The position numbers and the translations under genes are program-made. Positions 44,262-55,620 of a stretch of 64,000 bases of DNA are shown piece by piece (position 1 is the stretch's first letter; the number at the start of each line of letters is the position of its first letter). The stretch is from the NCBI GenBank assembly GCA_050084515.1, contig CM114272.1:28024001-28088000 (forward strand). Direction: 5' to 3'. The notes below the pieces were generated by a model. The model saw nothing but the letters and a program-made list of their open reading frames with translations. It was not told where the DNA came from and ran no database searches. This stretch comes from Blasia pusilla (Eukaryota > Marchantiophyta > Marchantiopsida > Blasiales).

Positions 44262-47200
44262 CTGCTGTTGGATTCCAGCTATTTCCTTCCGACAATTTCG
44301 AATAGCTTCATCTTTGGTCCTGACCACTTCTTCGATCTGGCTAAGCAAATATTGCACCTGTACGCAGGTCATATAATTATTAATCAAGAAACATCGATAA
44401 TAAAGTAGATTTCATGAATACAGCAAACGCCATTGACAAAACTTCATATTTCTGCTGATATCAGGTGAGACTACGAAAATCTTTCACAGAAGATCTGTGG
44501 TTATGATCTGTCATGGTCAAAGGGGAGTTCTGGCATGCAGCCACTGACAACGTTTATTCATCACTTCAGGCACTGACACCGTTCATACGAGACGAAAGGC
44601 AACTCCCTTGAGTCTCAATATGAAGAAGGCTTTCGTCTGAACTACAGTGTTCTGCAGGATGGTTTCATAAAGCTTAAGAACTGAATAATCTTATCTCACC
44701 GTTTCTTATTAGCAGTGTAATATAGAAAGATGATCAGATATGAACTTAGAATGGACGCTTTGAAAAGGAAAATTCAACCCAGGTTCAAGATGTGTAGGGA
44801 TTTGCTCGAATGAAACCAAACTACTGCCCGCACCTGCGCCTCTTTCTGAGGAATGTCGGCGTCTTGTTGTCTTTTGATCAACTGTGAATATCGTGATCTG
44901 GCCTCCTCTAAAGCCCTCTCTTCCTCCTCTGTTGTAGTCTGGATGAGGCGCTCATCATTATCAATAAGCTCCTGCAAGTGCTGACCTGCAGCCAGGAGGA
45001 CACATTCCGATTGAGATGTTAGGGGCAGAAAAGAGATATGACCATTCAAAGGAGAAGGAGATAGGTGTTTGTAGATTTGAACCTTTCAAAGTTAGATCGG
45101 CTAGCTTGATATCACGTTGCCGCTCCTCCTCTTCATCTGCCTTGATTTTGGTTTTGAGTGTCTTCACTTCCTTTGTAGCTGCCTTTTGTCTCGTCATCTG
45201 TACCACAAGTTGTATGGAATTGTAAGCATTAGGTTACGGAAGTGAACTTTGTAGTCTAAATTATACGACGTATACGAACTCGAAATTTACAAAGTGCACT
45301 CCTATCTTCCCAAGCTCTGATAGTGCAAAATCGACGCTTTCTTCCATTCCTTCCATCCAAAGAACCTTGAGGTCCCCTGAATGAAAACAAGAGTTGTTCT
45401 TTGTATAATCTTTCAACACACGAGCGAAAATAAGAGGTCGACAATTCTCAGCAAGTTCTAGAACGGTTGAAGAGTGTTTCAATGGTTTGCTGCCAATTCA
45501 TGAGATGCCCAGCCGACAGTCCATCGATTACAGGGCGATTTGCTAGAATCAGATTTCATTGCTGGGATTAGTGATAGAGGAGCGGCTGATGATGTCGATA
45601 GTTCTGGTTAAAGCCTGGAAGGCCCGCACTACAAACCTATGACATTATCAGGCTATGATTGCCAATCACGTGAAAAACTTCAACTCCCCCGAACCACTTA
45701 GTATCAAACGAGGGGTCCATGAATAGATCCTCCTATGTGATACACCTCAGGATTTTCGTGAGCTGGAATGACACAATGTCAACCACTAGTTATCCATGCT
45801 CTCTGAAAAAGGGGTTTTCTCAATTCCCCCGACCCATCAAGATTTATAACCAAATCTTACCAGCTTTTGAATCTCCTCCACTCGCGTCAGGTACTTGGAC
45901 ACCTTCTTCTCAGCCTATGTGATGAGAACACACAACGGTAAACCAGAAACAGTTAGACTGTAACCAACACATGGATTGTAAGTGCAACCAGAAAGGGCTT
46001 TGGTTTACATCAACAATTCTAACTTGAGAGCCTTTTTCTGACAAAATGAGAGGACAGACTATCCGCATGAATAGCAAGTACAGTCAGCTAGTGACCTTCG
46101 TGTACGACTCCAGCTTTTGTTGCCAATGGTGAAGACTTTTCCGAGCCTCCTCTGTAGCAGCTTCGGTCTTATCCAGTATTGTCTTTTTCTCCTCAAGAGT
46201 TTTCTGCGACAAGTAAGCAGGGCTTAGTCAAAAATACTTGTGAGATACAGGTAAGTATCCAATCAACTGCCCATGAAAAATGTTTCACAGTCCTCCACCA
46301 TGGGTTGAAAAGGTGGAACAGTTTCCGTAGTGCAGGCATTCACTCTCTGATTTAGTCCAAATCACGGAAGCACTATACATGGGGATACTACATCTTGACT
46401 TCTAAGAAGTGTTCCTCGATGCATGACAAACCTCGAGCTTTTCTGGAGATTGAACGATCTGGCCTCTGAGTTCCGACTCCTCCTGCTTTGCTTGTTGCAA
46501 CATATACTTTTGCCCAGCTATCTGAGTCCAGCCATACAATGATCCACATGCAAAGTCAGATCTTGTGTTACTTGAAACCAGAAGAGCTAATCTCTCTATT
46601 GATTACAATTTGGTAACAAAGAAGGTTGGATAATGTAACAGTGGACATCAACACTTAAAGAAGCAGACATCACATACCGCATCAGTAATGCTACTGAGTT
46701 CTTGCTTTAGGGCCCGGATATCGCTCTGGGCCGCATTCTGTTTCTTGTTTAACGCAGACATTTGTAGCCAGAGTTCGTTGGTCTCAGATTCAAGCGCCTG
46801 TACCGCAGGTATTTGGGCCTTCCTGTCTGCTTCTATGGACGCAATTTCGCGTTTGGTCTGGAAAGTGTCGCGTCTACGGTTTTAATTTTCCACATTCAAT
46901 GATAACGAGCGTGGAAACTGGAAATGATTCAAATCCTGAGCATACTCGATGAGTTGGATAAAAAAAAATCAAAATGGCGTGCACACATGAATGAAGTTAC
47001 TATATCTAGGTAAGAAACACAGAATTCTACCACGACTGCATCATTCAACACGCAGCATCGGCTCTTACTAAGCGAGCTGGTCACAGCGTACCTCTTCAAT
47101 TTCCTCTTCCAACTGCAGCTTAGTGTCCAGAAGGCATTCATCTTGCAAATCCGAGAGTTTCTGCTCTCGTTCACTCCTGCACGGACCTTAGATTATCATC

Positions 47201-47959
47201 TATTCGCTAGTAGCGTATTAATGTACATCTAGTGTGCACAATTACTGTGCCTTGAAAGCCGATACTGTCTCCCGACAGTCGTGAGGTGAAGCGAAGGTAG
47301 AACAGACATCGATGAACACAGAAGAGAGAAACAAGACTGGAAAGCCGGTTTTCGCGACAAGGAACACGGGAAAACTTCGCTTCGTCACACAGAGGATACA
47401 TCAAACGCATACCTGAACTTCGCGTAGTTAATGAGGCCACTCAGATTTCTTATAGTGCGACGACTGTCGGGCTTGGTGAGATCGCGAAAGCTGAAGTCGG
47501 ATACACCAGCCGCAAGCATGAGCTGCCTGATAGTGTGCCAGGAAGCGTAGCAAACCACCGATTCCTCGTGCAGTTCCGGGTACTCCAATTTGGATAATAC
47601 ATTGAAAGCCGGTTGCGAGAGTTCTTCCCTGCCGAAGACGACGTGAAGTATCCATTAGAGAAATCCACATTATGGCGGGAAAAACATAAACTTGCGCCAT
47701 TTCAACCGCGGAGCTCAGATTCCAGGAAATAGCAGACAAATTCTTCACAGAATCGTATTTATACATTCTCCATCAAAAGACCCATTCAACCGGCGCACCT
47801 TGATATTCCAAGAAGCCTTTGAGCCACCGCCTCGTACAATGGCCAAATAACTTCAGACGTTGGATTCAAAAGGTGCTTCTCATCCAGATTGCCGCCTAGT
47901 TCATTAATAAAAATTACGATGTCCTGGTTCTTGAGCTGCGGGAACGAAAAGGAAGGCAT
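44262..47959 (-). CDS. NUF2: kinetochore protein NUF2
   Basis: Ten exons join in frame (1,257 bases, 419 codons), in coding order: 47959-47799, 47628-47413, 47176-47092, 46857-46678, 46521-46432, 46203-46096, 45914-45861, 45197-45083, 44985-44834, 44357-44262. The N-terminus (MPSFSFPQLKNQDIV) and the calponin-like head with NLSGLINYAKFR match NUF2. The rest is coiled coil with the hallmark QIVQSPEKLE in exon 5. NUF2 pairs with NDC80 in the NDC80 complex, which binds spindle microtubules at kinetochores. Plant NUF2 is about 440 aa, so a short last exon is probably missing. Reading on past 44262 gives nine more codons, then a stop. Intron 7 is the largest, about 660 bases. All junctions are GT-AG. 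Confidence 0.95.
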
Positions 47960-48420
47960 TCTTCGATGCTGATGAGCTCTCGCTACGCGCGAAAAATGAA
48001 ATTCAGCCGGTCTCCGAACTTCTGTGTGCCTTCATGAACAAGACATTGTCCCAATTCTCACTCACTTTTCCGCGCCTTCCCGTCTCTCTTTCCCTCTGCC
48101 TCTCCCTTACTCGTTTCTCTCGAGACCGAAGCGCACGCCCCTACAAATTTCCCTCCGCTTTCAGTAGGACCCTCGGGAATTTCCTCAGTCGTCTGTTGCC
48201 CTCGATTCTCCGCGCTTCAGACAATCCCACCAGGGCTTACCCCTCCTCCAGCTTCAAACGACAAACCTCCGTCGGTGTTACTCGACTCCGGTCCCCATAG
48301 AAGCCTCCGTCGGTTTTCGCTCCTGCCAGAGGTTACCGCCAACGCCAGCGTGGACCATCCAGTCCGGTCCTTATTCTGCTCACATTCGAGCGGGCTACGT
48401 GAATTCAAATCATATGAGTG
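47960..48420. promoter_or_regulatory. NUF2 upstream region
   Basis: Moderate-GC, C/T-rich on the + strand, lying directly upstream of the NUF2 ATG. It should hold its 5' UTR and promoter. The + frame 48034-48300 has no recognisable domain. Confidence 0.45.
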
Positions 48421-48799
48421 GCTAAAGAATTTCTTGTTTTTTATTTTGTGGGATCAACAAAAGGGAGGGCTAAGGAAGAGGAGATGGATAGATGTTTAGA
48501 ATTTTGCTTGTAATCATTTTTTTTTTCAATATACTCATGGGTTTCTAAATGCAATTTCACACATAGTCTTCTCCATCTTTTGATACGGGATGGGCCAACA
48601 TTAGGATCTCTATCTCTTAAGGACATCATAGATTCATATTCTTGAGTCACTTCTTTCGATACCATATAAATCATTTTTCTTTTTCAATAGCATTTTATAT
48701 TTTTTAAAGTAACTTTCAATCTTAAATTTGTCATTGCCTAATTTTATTCTCCCCATCTAAATATCTTTTTGAACGGATTCTACTATTTTTGTTCTGGTC
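48421..48799. other. AT-rich DNA before non-LTR copy B
   Basis: No gene was recognised. A - strand frame (48441-48674) is charged but matches nothing I know. It may include the 5' leader of copy B. Confidence 0.35.
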
Positions 48800-51700
48800 A
48801 TTATCCTCGTACTTTCTCAAAATCACGCTTCATATGTCTTCCTTTGTCTTCGATGATTTGCCTACCTTTGCTTTTATGGTATTAGAGATGGAGTTGGATA
48901 CTCCATCTACTCGCTTCTCTAGTTTCACATGTCCTCCTACAACTATAACATCTCCCCCTGTTCCCTTCCTCATCGTAGATCTCACCATTTTCCTCCATAT
49001 ACAAATACACTCATTACACTCGCTACAATTCTTCCCAATTCTCCTCTTCTCCACTCTTCATCTCGTCCTATTAAGCCTAATCTTGATCCATTATTATCTA
49101 ATCCTACTACTTTGCCATCTTTGCATATCTCATATGTGCCCTTGCTTCCAACTCACATCTATTCTACCCTTATCTCCCCTCTTCCTCCTCCTCTTTCCCC
49201 AACCTATTTACCCCCTTATCGTTGTCCATCACCACCTCATGCACCTCCCACCTCCTCTCCTTATAATCCTTCTACTTCTTCATTTGGGCCAAAGATTTGT
49301 TGCATACCTTGTGGTAAGGAGTTTGCTCCTAATGGGATCAAAAGACATCAGCAGTACTATCAATCCATGCATGGGCCTTCAATCCCTAACCCAATACCAC
49401 CTCCTACTGCACTCCCCACAACAATTGCTTGGATCTTATTAAGAAAAATTGATCTCCTTTGCTCTTTCCATCCAGGTCTCCCTTGTCCTATATTCTACAC
49501 TCGTATTCCTATTGATCTTTGCCCCATCACCCAACAAGCTTTGCTTTTTCCATTCGAAAGGTTAGCGCGTAATCCTACAGATATCAATGCTTGGTATCTC
49601 CTATTACTCTTCCGACGATGGATTTTAGTCCTCCCTCCAAGGGGTGGTGTAACGGGTCATCGTGAAACCTCTATACATACTCAGTGCTTTATGTTTGGGG
49701 ATTGGGAGAATCTTCAGAATGAGCATGTACTTCGAGTAGAGGCCTTAGTTACGGCTCATCTCACTCAATATGTCAATCATGGGAGGCCTTCAATACCACA
49801 ACGTCTTCAACAAAGTCTACTTTTGGGGCAAGTTGCTGAGTTTTCATGTGCGGTTCAAGCATTGCATCCTCTCTCTTCGACGGTTCCAATTGCGGACACA
49901 GTGGCTCTCTTGGAAGCTCTTTACCCTCCTTCAAGTGGTGATGCATCACCTTTTGTGGAAGACTATACAATGGATCTTGACTTGGAGCTTGACTTGAAGG
50001 TTTTCACAAGGGCTTTTCTTCATACTCCTCCCTTATCAGCAAGCGGGCTATCAGGGATGGTTTTTGAGCATCTTCGCGATTTCTTGATCCCAGTAGATTC
50101 AACAAGTAGCTTTTTCTCTCTATATAAGGTGTGTGCACATATTGCATCAAGTCTTCTCCCATTCTCTATCTCTAGGCTCTTAGGGGCTTGTCGTTTGTTG
50201 GCTATGGAAAGCCTCCTTCAAGTGTCCACCCTTTGGCTATTGGAGAGGTTTTATACCGCTTGGTTAGTCGATCTCTTAGCTTGAAATTTTTTCCTCACTT
50301 TAGTGCCCACTTATTTCCTCATCAATTTGGAGTGGCAACCCCTGGTGGTCGTCAAGCTATGGTGCATGAGATTCGCTCCACTCTTGATCTTCATGTGATA
50401 CCCACAATTTTGTAATTTTGCAGATTAATACATTTTTATTCAAGCTGAGTATGGATCTCTTCAAGGATGAGACTATTTGAAGTAAAGTTGGTATATACAA
50501 GATTGTCTTGAATATTATGTTTGGTGTATTGGGAGAATGAGGAGTATTGGAATTGACTATGAAGCTCCTAGGATAAGGCAGAGAGGTGAAACATCAAGGA
50601 TTTGCCTTGGAGGAGAGGGAAATGAATTCACGAAGTCTAAAGATCAAGAGCAAAGCTTGGCAAAGATAAGGAAGCCTACTAAAGAACATGTCTATGAAGT
50701 GCTTCGCTCTTTAACGAAGCACAATGAAGAAAAAAAGGCAGAAGTACTTCGCTCTTCAACGAAGCACCAAGACGAAGCAGCAATGCTTCGCGGAAGAATG
50801 AAGAGTGAAGAACGAAACACATGGAAGAAGCGCAAAGAATGCAGCACTTTGTCTTCAGAAGAAGAGGAAGAGCTTCGTCTTTAAAGTTCTTACATCGGTT
50901 GGCCTCTTTTGAAATTCTATCTTGGAAACTTTTGGTCAACTTCTTGGCCTGAATGTATTCGGACCAAGAAGAGGATGATTTCTTAGCTTCATGAAAATCT
51001 ATCTTGCCTATTTCTTTTGGAGGGATGGGGCTTTCCTCCACAGTTGCATCTACTTCAGGAGCTTTTTTAGGGAGTTGAGCGTCGGTGGCACTAATTATGC
51101 CTTCAAGGTTTCTCCCAAGAGATAAGCCTATCTTGATGGATGATGTCGTCCATGTAGAGGAGGGGGACTTGATATTTGAACAAAAATTGAGATCTTCCTA
51201 GGCTCTTCTTCCTCTTGCTACACAAGAAATTCTATCCCCTTTCAGTCAATTGATTTTGGAAGGGTTTGATTGACTTCAAGAGCGTATCTCCAAGAATTTG
51301 CACCAAATCAACTTATTTAGCATTCTGTCTGAGGCATCCTTTGATGCTCATCGAGCTCATATGCGTTCATGTGCGAGTATAGGAGCAAGCGTGTGGCTTA
51401 CTGCAAATCCTCTTATTCTTCCATTTCTTCTTCCTCAAAGTATATTCTCGACAGCTTTACGGTTACGCCTTGGACTTCCCCATGCTTATCTATTAGGTAT
51501 GCCGAATTGTGTATGCGAAGATCCCATTGATGCAAAGGGTATCCATATTCTAGGATGTCCACATGGTAGAGAACGAACGACCACACATGATGTCATTAGA
51601 GAGGTGGTAGCATCAGTGGCTCGTACTATAGGATACACCGTTGGGCAAGACCAGGTCCATGTCCTACCTTCAACCATACAAGCAACCTATCATCGAAGAG

Positions 51701-52195
51701 TTAATCTTGATATGTCTTCAGGTGAATTTTGGACATTAGGTGATGTGGTCTTACAACGTGCACAAGCCTTGGCGGAGGGATTGCTCGCCAGCACGTTTTG
51801 ACTAAATGTGTCAAGCCACACATACCAAGGGTTCAGCAACCAAAGTAGCAGAAGAATCAAGGAATTAAGATATGCCCTGAGGAATGCGACTGGTGGATTT
51901 ATTGCATTTGCAGTGGAAGTATTCCTTCATTTACATGTGTCTTTTGATACTTTCATGAAAACATGTGCTCATCAATCCCTCAAGAATCATCACCTTACCC
52001 CTTTCCGTAGTCTTTCTCTCTCTGTAATGAATACTTGTTTTTGGAAATGCATCTCAATGGTCTTACAACGTGCACAAGCCTTGGCATTGATACGTCGTGC
52101 GGAGGTGGTGGGGGTTTGCTCGCCTCGTCGTCCGTTCACGTCTAACCAACCACTAGTGTTATTGTCAAATTTGGTGGCCATCTCGATTTAACAAT
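48800..52195 (+). mobile_element. non-LTR retrotransposon, copy B (longest copy)
   Basis: The + strand frame 48929-50284 encodes 451 aa: a Pro/Ser-rich N-terminus, a C2H2 zinc finger near residues 125-148 (CIPCGKEF, then H and H), a conserved pre-RT region, and the early RT with SASGLSGMVFEHLR. A one-base shift near 50203 leads to the next RT block (HPLAIGEVLYRLVSRSL, HQFGVATPGG) up to 50415. The RT palm with the catalytic aspartates is missing, replaced by 50415-50890. The element resumes near 50920. The C-terminal frames at 51298-51801 and 51808-52191 give the CxCE zinc-knuckle variant, GIHILGCPHG and the restriction-like endonuclease. Inactive. The domain order (C2H2, RT, knuckle, restriction-like endonuclease) is that of the R2-like group. 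Confidence 0.85.
50415..50890 (+). repeat. foreign segment replacing the RT core, with hairpin repeats
   Basis: About 475 bases with no match to copy A. Two copies of GTGCTTCGCTCTTTAACGAA-type sequence (near 50698 and 50749) each fold, TGCTTCG with CGAAGCA. More GCTTCG/CGAAG motifs follow. A 115-aa hydrophilic frame (50537-50884) spans it but looks like a by-product of the repeats. Confidence 0.6.
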
Positions 52196-52473
52196 CCAAT
52201 TCATTACGGGGATGAATACAATAGTGTGAAAACATCCTTTGAGGCCATCTCGATTGATAATAGAACTACTTATCACATCTCAAAAAACGAAATGCTACAA
52301 AGATGTTCCATTACAAAACATCTTTTGAGGGCTATCTCAATTTAACAATCCAATACACTACGAAGGAAATGAATAAAATAAAACATCCTTTGAGTCCATC
52401 CCGGTTGAACATTGAACTACCTATGACGTCTCGATGCAGAGATGTTCCATTTCCAAACAACAAAAGAGATGTT
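52170..52473 (+). repeat. two-copy tandem repeat, 152-bp period
   Basis: ATCTC-ATTTAACAATCCAA occurs at about 52180 and 52332. Both copies continue through AACATCCTTTGAG and AGATGTTCCATT with moderate divergence. Confidence 0.75.
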
Positions 52474-52739
52474 GTATCAAATACAAAGGGTTCATACGAT
52501 AGACCACATACAAATGCCAATAGTTAACCCAACAACATTCCAAAGGAGATTCTTATCCACAAAGAACATTTGTTGCTCCCTATTTCTCTCACAAAATCAT
52601 GAACACACATATGATCATATAAGACATATAATAAAGATCTACTACGTAGATCAATACTCTTAATATTCTTGCCCTAAAGGACCATGTCTTAATTTTATGA
52701 AATTATATTAATATGGGGAATTTTGCTTGGAAATATCTT
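52474..52739. other. unassigned DNA between repeat and Helitron fragment
   Basis: No feature was recognised. Confidence 0.35.
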
Positions 52740-53482
52740 TTAGCAAGCATGTGTTATGTAGAGGAGTATACTTCTCTTAATGTTGACTCTCTTCCAAATG
52801 AGGGAATGAGTTACATTTTTCCAACAGAATTCTTGAATACATGCTTACTTTTTGGACTACCTCCATATGGCTTGTGTTTGAAGATTGATGCACCGATCAT
52901 GCATTTACGAAACAAAAATGGTTCAAAAGGATAAGCGAACGACACTTGATTTATCATTCGTGGATTCATGAGACATATTATAGATGCTAAATTTTTTACG
53001 GGAAAGAATGTTGGAGATTAAACTTTCATTCCACACATCCCATTGATTCCTTTTTATTTAGACTTGCCTGTTGATTAAGGTAGATTTAAATTCCCTGTTT
53101 CCCAACCTTTTCCACAATTATTGATAAGTCACAAGGTCAAACTTTGTGAAAGGTTGGAATGTACTTTCCTACGCCTATATTTTCTTATAATGAGTTGTAC
53201 ATGAAATTGTCACGTACAACTCGTTATAAGAAAATGTTCAATTCATATTGTGAATGGCAATAATATATATTCCAATGAAGAAGGTGATTACACCCAAAAT
53301 TTGTTTATAAAGATATTTTTGCATGAAATAAAATCAAATATTTTAAAATTATTTGCTTCATATAAAATGAGATGAAAATATCTTAGAAAATAAAATTTAT
53401 TCTCAATTTCAACAACTTATAAAAATATTTTCTTCAAAAATAAATTTACATATCATGCATCGCACTAGCACCTTAATACTAA
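52740..53482 (+). pseudogene. Helitron helicase C-terminal fragment with 3' end
   Basis: The + strand frame 52713-52934 contains IFPTEFLNTC and a GLPPY-L-LKI block, matching 28301-28564 of the large Helitron. After stops and shifts, SQGQTL and then YFPTPIFSYNELYM appear near 53130-53220, matching the last helicase motif. AT-rich DNA then leads to ATGCATCGCAC, a spacer and CTAA before T (53479-53483), a degenerate Helitron 3' end. Everything upstream of the late helicase is missing. Confidence 0.78.
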
Positions 53483-53978
53483 TTAATGAAAGGAACTATT
53501 CAACATTTCCCTCAAAGTGAAAATATGAGATGGGTTTCACCTTATTGCCTTCGAAATTTGTTTTCTTACATATAATGCCCTTGTGACACCTTGTTAGAAG
53601 TTTGTAAACCAACAATTCCATTGGATTCCTTATGCTTGAATCACAAACTTTGATGTTATCACTTTTGAGATGAGAAAATTATGTCATACACATGTTAGGT
53701 AAGTTCTCGTTTAATGACTCCTTGGTATTTTTTCCAAATGAAAATGGATAGTCCTTTTAGTGTAGCGTTTTTCTATAGACATGTGTGAGATTGTGGGTGA
53801 ACATCATAAAAGTCAATCCTTCCAATAATGTATAAATGGATTTTGTCTTATGTTGTTTAGTTGAAAATATATGAAATATAGTTATTTTAAAAAATTAAAT
53901 TCCAAATTTTGAACTCATCTAAGACATTCAAATTAATTTATATAGAAGATAAATAACACGATGCAATGGAAAATCATA
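53483..53978. other. AT-rich intergenic DNA
   Basis: No gene or repeat was recognised. A (TATC)5 microsatellite starts at 53977. Confidence 0.4.
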
Positions 53979-54852
53979 TCTATCTATCTATCTATCTAAT
54001 AATTGGCGATCCCATATGGATAATACAATAAGTAGCGAGATAATAGGACAAAATAGGCAACATGTTTGAATTTTGTTGTATGAGCCATATTAGATGGGTA
54101 GATATAGATAGGAATAGAGAAAACGGAAAGGGATTTGAGTGGAATATAAAAAATTTTATTAATAAAATAAAATTTTATTTAGTATTATAATGGGTGATAA
54201 TAAATTTTAAAAAAGTTGAATAATTATGATAAATAACCAAAAATTTAGAATTTGTGCCTTAATTCATAATTGATGGAAAGGGAAAGAAATTTTAATGGAG
54301 AATGAATAAATTTTGTTTAAATTTTATGGAAGGATAAAACTACTTAGGCATATCATTTAAAATTGAATGGAGGATTGTAATTACTTAGAAGAGTGAAATG
54401 TTATTCCTCTCCTAAGATTTTATAAAATATAAATAATATTTGAAATTTGAAATGAATAATATGAATATTTTTAAAAATGATCATATTTCTTCTTTTGTGA
54501 TCTTTTGGGAAAGGAAAATGAATTTCAATGGACAAAGAAAATGATTTTTGTTAATTAAAATTAACTAAGAATTTAGTTAGTGAATTTTATTTTGGTGGGA
54601 AGAGTGGAAAGGGAAGATTAGTTATTTTTCAAACTCTTACGGATGAGTGAAATTGTTTAGGGGAGATGGGTGTTATTTAAAGGTGAATTTTTCTTACTAT
54701 TTTAAGATTTAAAATTTTATGCTTAAAATTTGAAATTAAATATATTTTCAAATTTTAAATATGATTTTTAAAAACTCTTATTGACAACTATATTTTAAGG
54801 CCCTTTTATTGAGGAAATTTTATAACGCGTGCATCGCACGTCAGCATACTTG
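53979..54852 (+). mobile_element. AT-rich Helitron-like nonautonomous element
   Basis: Starts near TCTATCTATCTAATAATT at the end of the (TATC)n tract and ends in the hairpin CGTGC-ATC-GCACG (54828-54840), an 8-nt spacer and CTTG before T. CTTG is one change from the expected CTRR. The interior resembles 4983-5877 in the same orientation. No coding potential. Confidence 0.55.
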
Positions 54853-55035
54853 TATTATTATGGCCTCTACAAGTTTCCCAAGTTCTCCTTGTATGTTTTC
54901 ATGGCGTCTAAACTATCTAAAGTATCCACATGTCGTATGCACATATATATTAATTACTTTCTTTTCCACTAGTCTCAAAGCCACACCACACTCGATTAAA
55001 AGTGGATGGGGTTTTCATCTTACGTTAACACACAT

Positions 55036-55075
55036 CGATTCTGTGAAGAATTTGTTTGCTATTTCTTGGATTCTG
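55036..55075 (+). repeat. 40-bp match to NUF2 intron 1
   Basis: CGATTCTGTGAAGAATTTGT and the next 20 bases match the - strand of 47716-47755, inside NUF2 intron 1, at 37 of 40 positions. A second partial copy (GATTCTGTGAAGAATTT) follows directly at 55069. Confidence 0.8.
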
Positions 55076-55082
55076 TGAAGAA

Positions 55083-55145
55083 TTTTAAGAGGTGAGGTAA
55101 TGTTCCCTTTCACTCATACATAGGAACATACTAGTAAAATTAAAG
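55083..55145 (+). repeat. direct repeat, left copy
   Basis: TTTAAGAGGTGAG, TTCCCTTTCACTC and GAACATACTAGT appear in this order here and again at 55556-55608, bracketing two mini-Helitrons. Confidence 0.75.
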
Positions 55146-55161
55146 AACACACTTATGTATA

Positions 55162-55322
55162 TCTATATTATTAAAAGAGTCTGGGTCTCAGACAGGGGCT
55201 TCCTCCTCATCACATGTATGCATTTTAGGCCCTGCATGTGCTGACATGTGGCGGATTTAACCAGAGCTAAATTAAGGGGGACGAGGCCGATTTCACCCGT
55301 GCATCGCACGGACACCGACTAA
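55162..55322 (+). mobile_element. 161-bp mini-Helitron
   Basis: Begins after A with TCTATATTATTAAAAGAGTC and ends with the perfect hairpin CCGTGC-ATC-GCACGG (55297-55311), a 7-nt spacer and CTAA before T. The start closely matches the 5' end of the large Helitron (TCTATACTATTAAAAGAG), and a GGGGCTTCCTCC block follows in both. It cannot encode anything and would need a RepHel supplied in trans. Confidence 0.85.
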
Positions 55323-55360
55323 TATATAAATACATTTGTACATACTTATATATATTTTTA

Positions 55361-55542
55361 CTAGTGAGGTGCTCGTGCTCTCTGCATGTGTAGATTTCAA
55401 AATCTCCATCATTAGCTCTCCTCAACTATAAACTATCATAAGAACCAAAAAAGACATACTTTAGGATGGCACGAATAAATAATAATTTAAACTTGATAGA
55501 CACGTGTCGAATCAGAATCGAAAGGGGGTTTGCTAATATAGA
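55361..55542 (-). mobile_element. 182-bp mini-Helitron, opposite orientation
   Basis: On the - strand it starts after A with TCTATATTAGCAAACCCCC at 55542 and ends with GAGCACGAGCACCTCACTAG before T at 55361. The terminal sequence resembles the 27495 end (GCACGGGCATCTTACTAG). The hairpin is weak. Confidence 0.7.
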
Positions 55543-55550
55543 TATCATAC

Positions 55551-55620
55551 GTAATTTTTAAGAGGTGAGTTCCCTTTCACTCGCACATAAGAACATACTA
55601 GTCAAATAAAAAGAACGAAT
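55551..55620 (+). repeat. direct repeat, right copy
   Basis: Partner of 55083-55145. It shares TTTAAGAGGTGAG, TTCCCTTTCACTC, GAACATACTAGT and a following AAAGAAC-type stretch. Confidence 0.75.

Noticed and set aside
47428-47766. 112-aa - strand frame over NUF2 intron 1 as coding sequence
   Set aside because: Exon 1 joins exon 2 in frame with canonical splice sites and family-like sequence. This frame runs across the intron and then reads exon 2 in the wrong phase.
53977-53998. (TATC)n run as a regulatory element
   Set aside because: A simple microsatellite at the likely Helitron start, with no sign of function.
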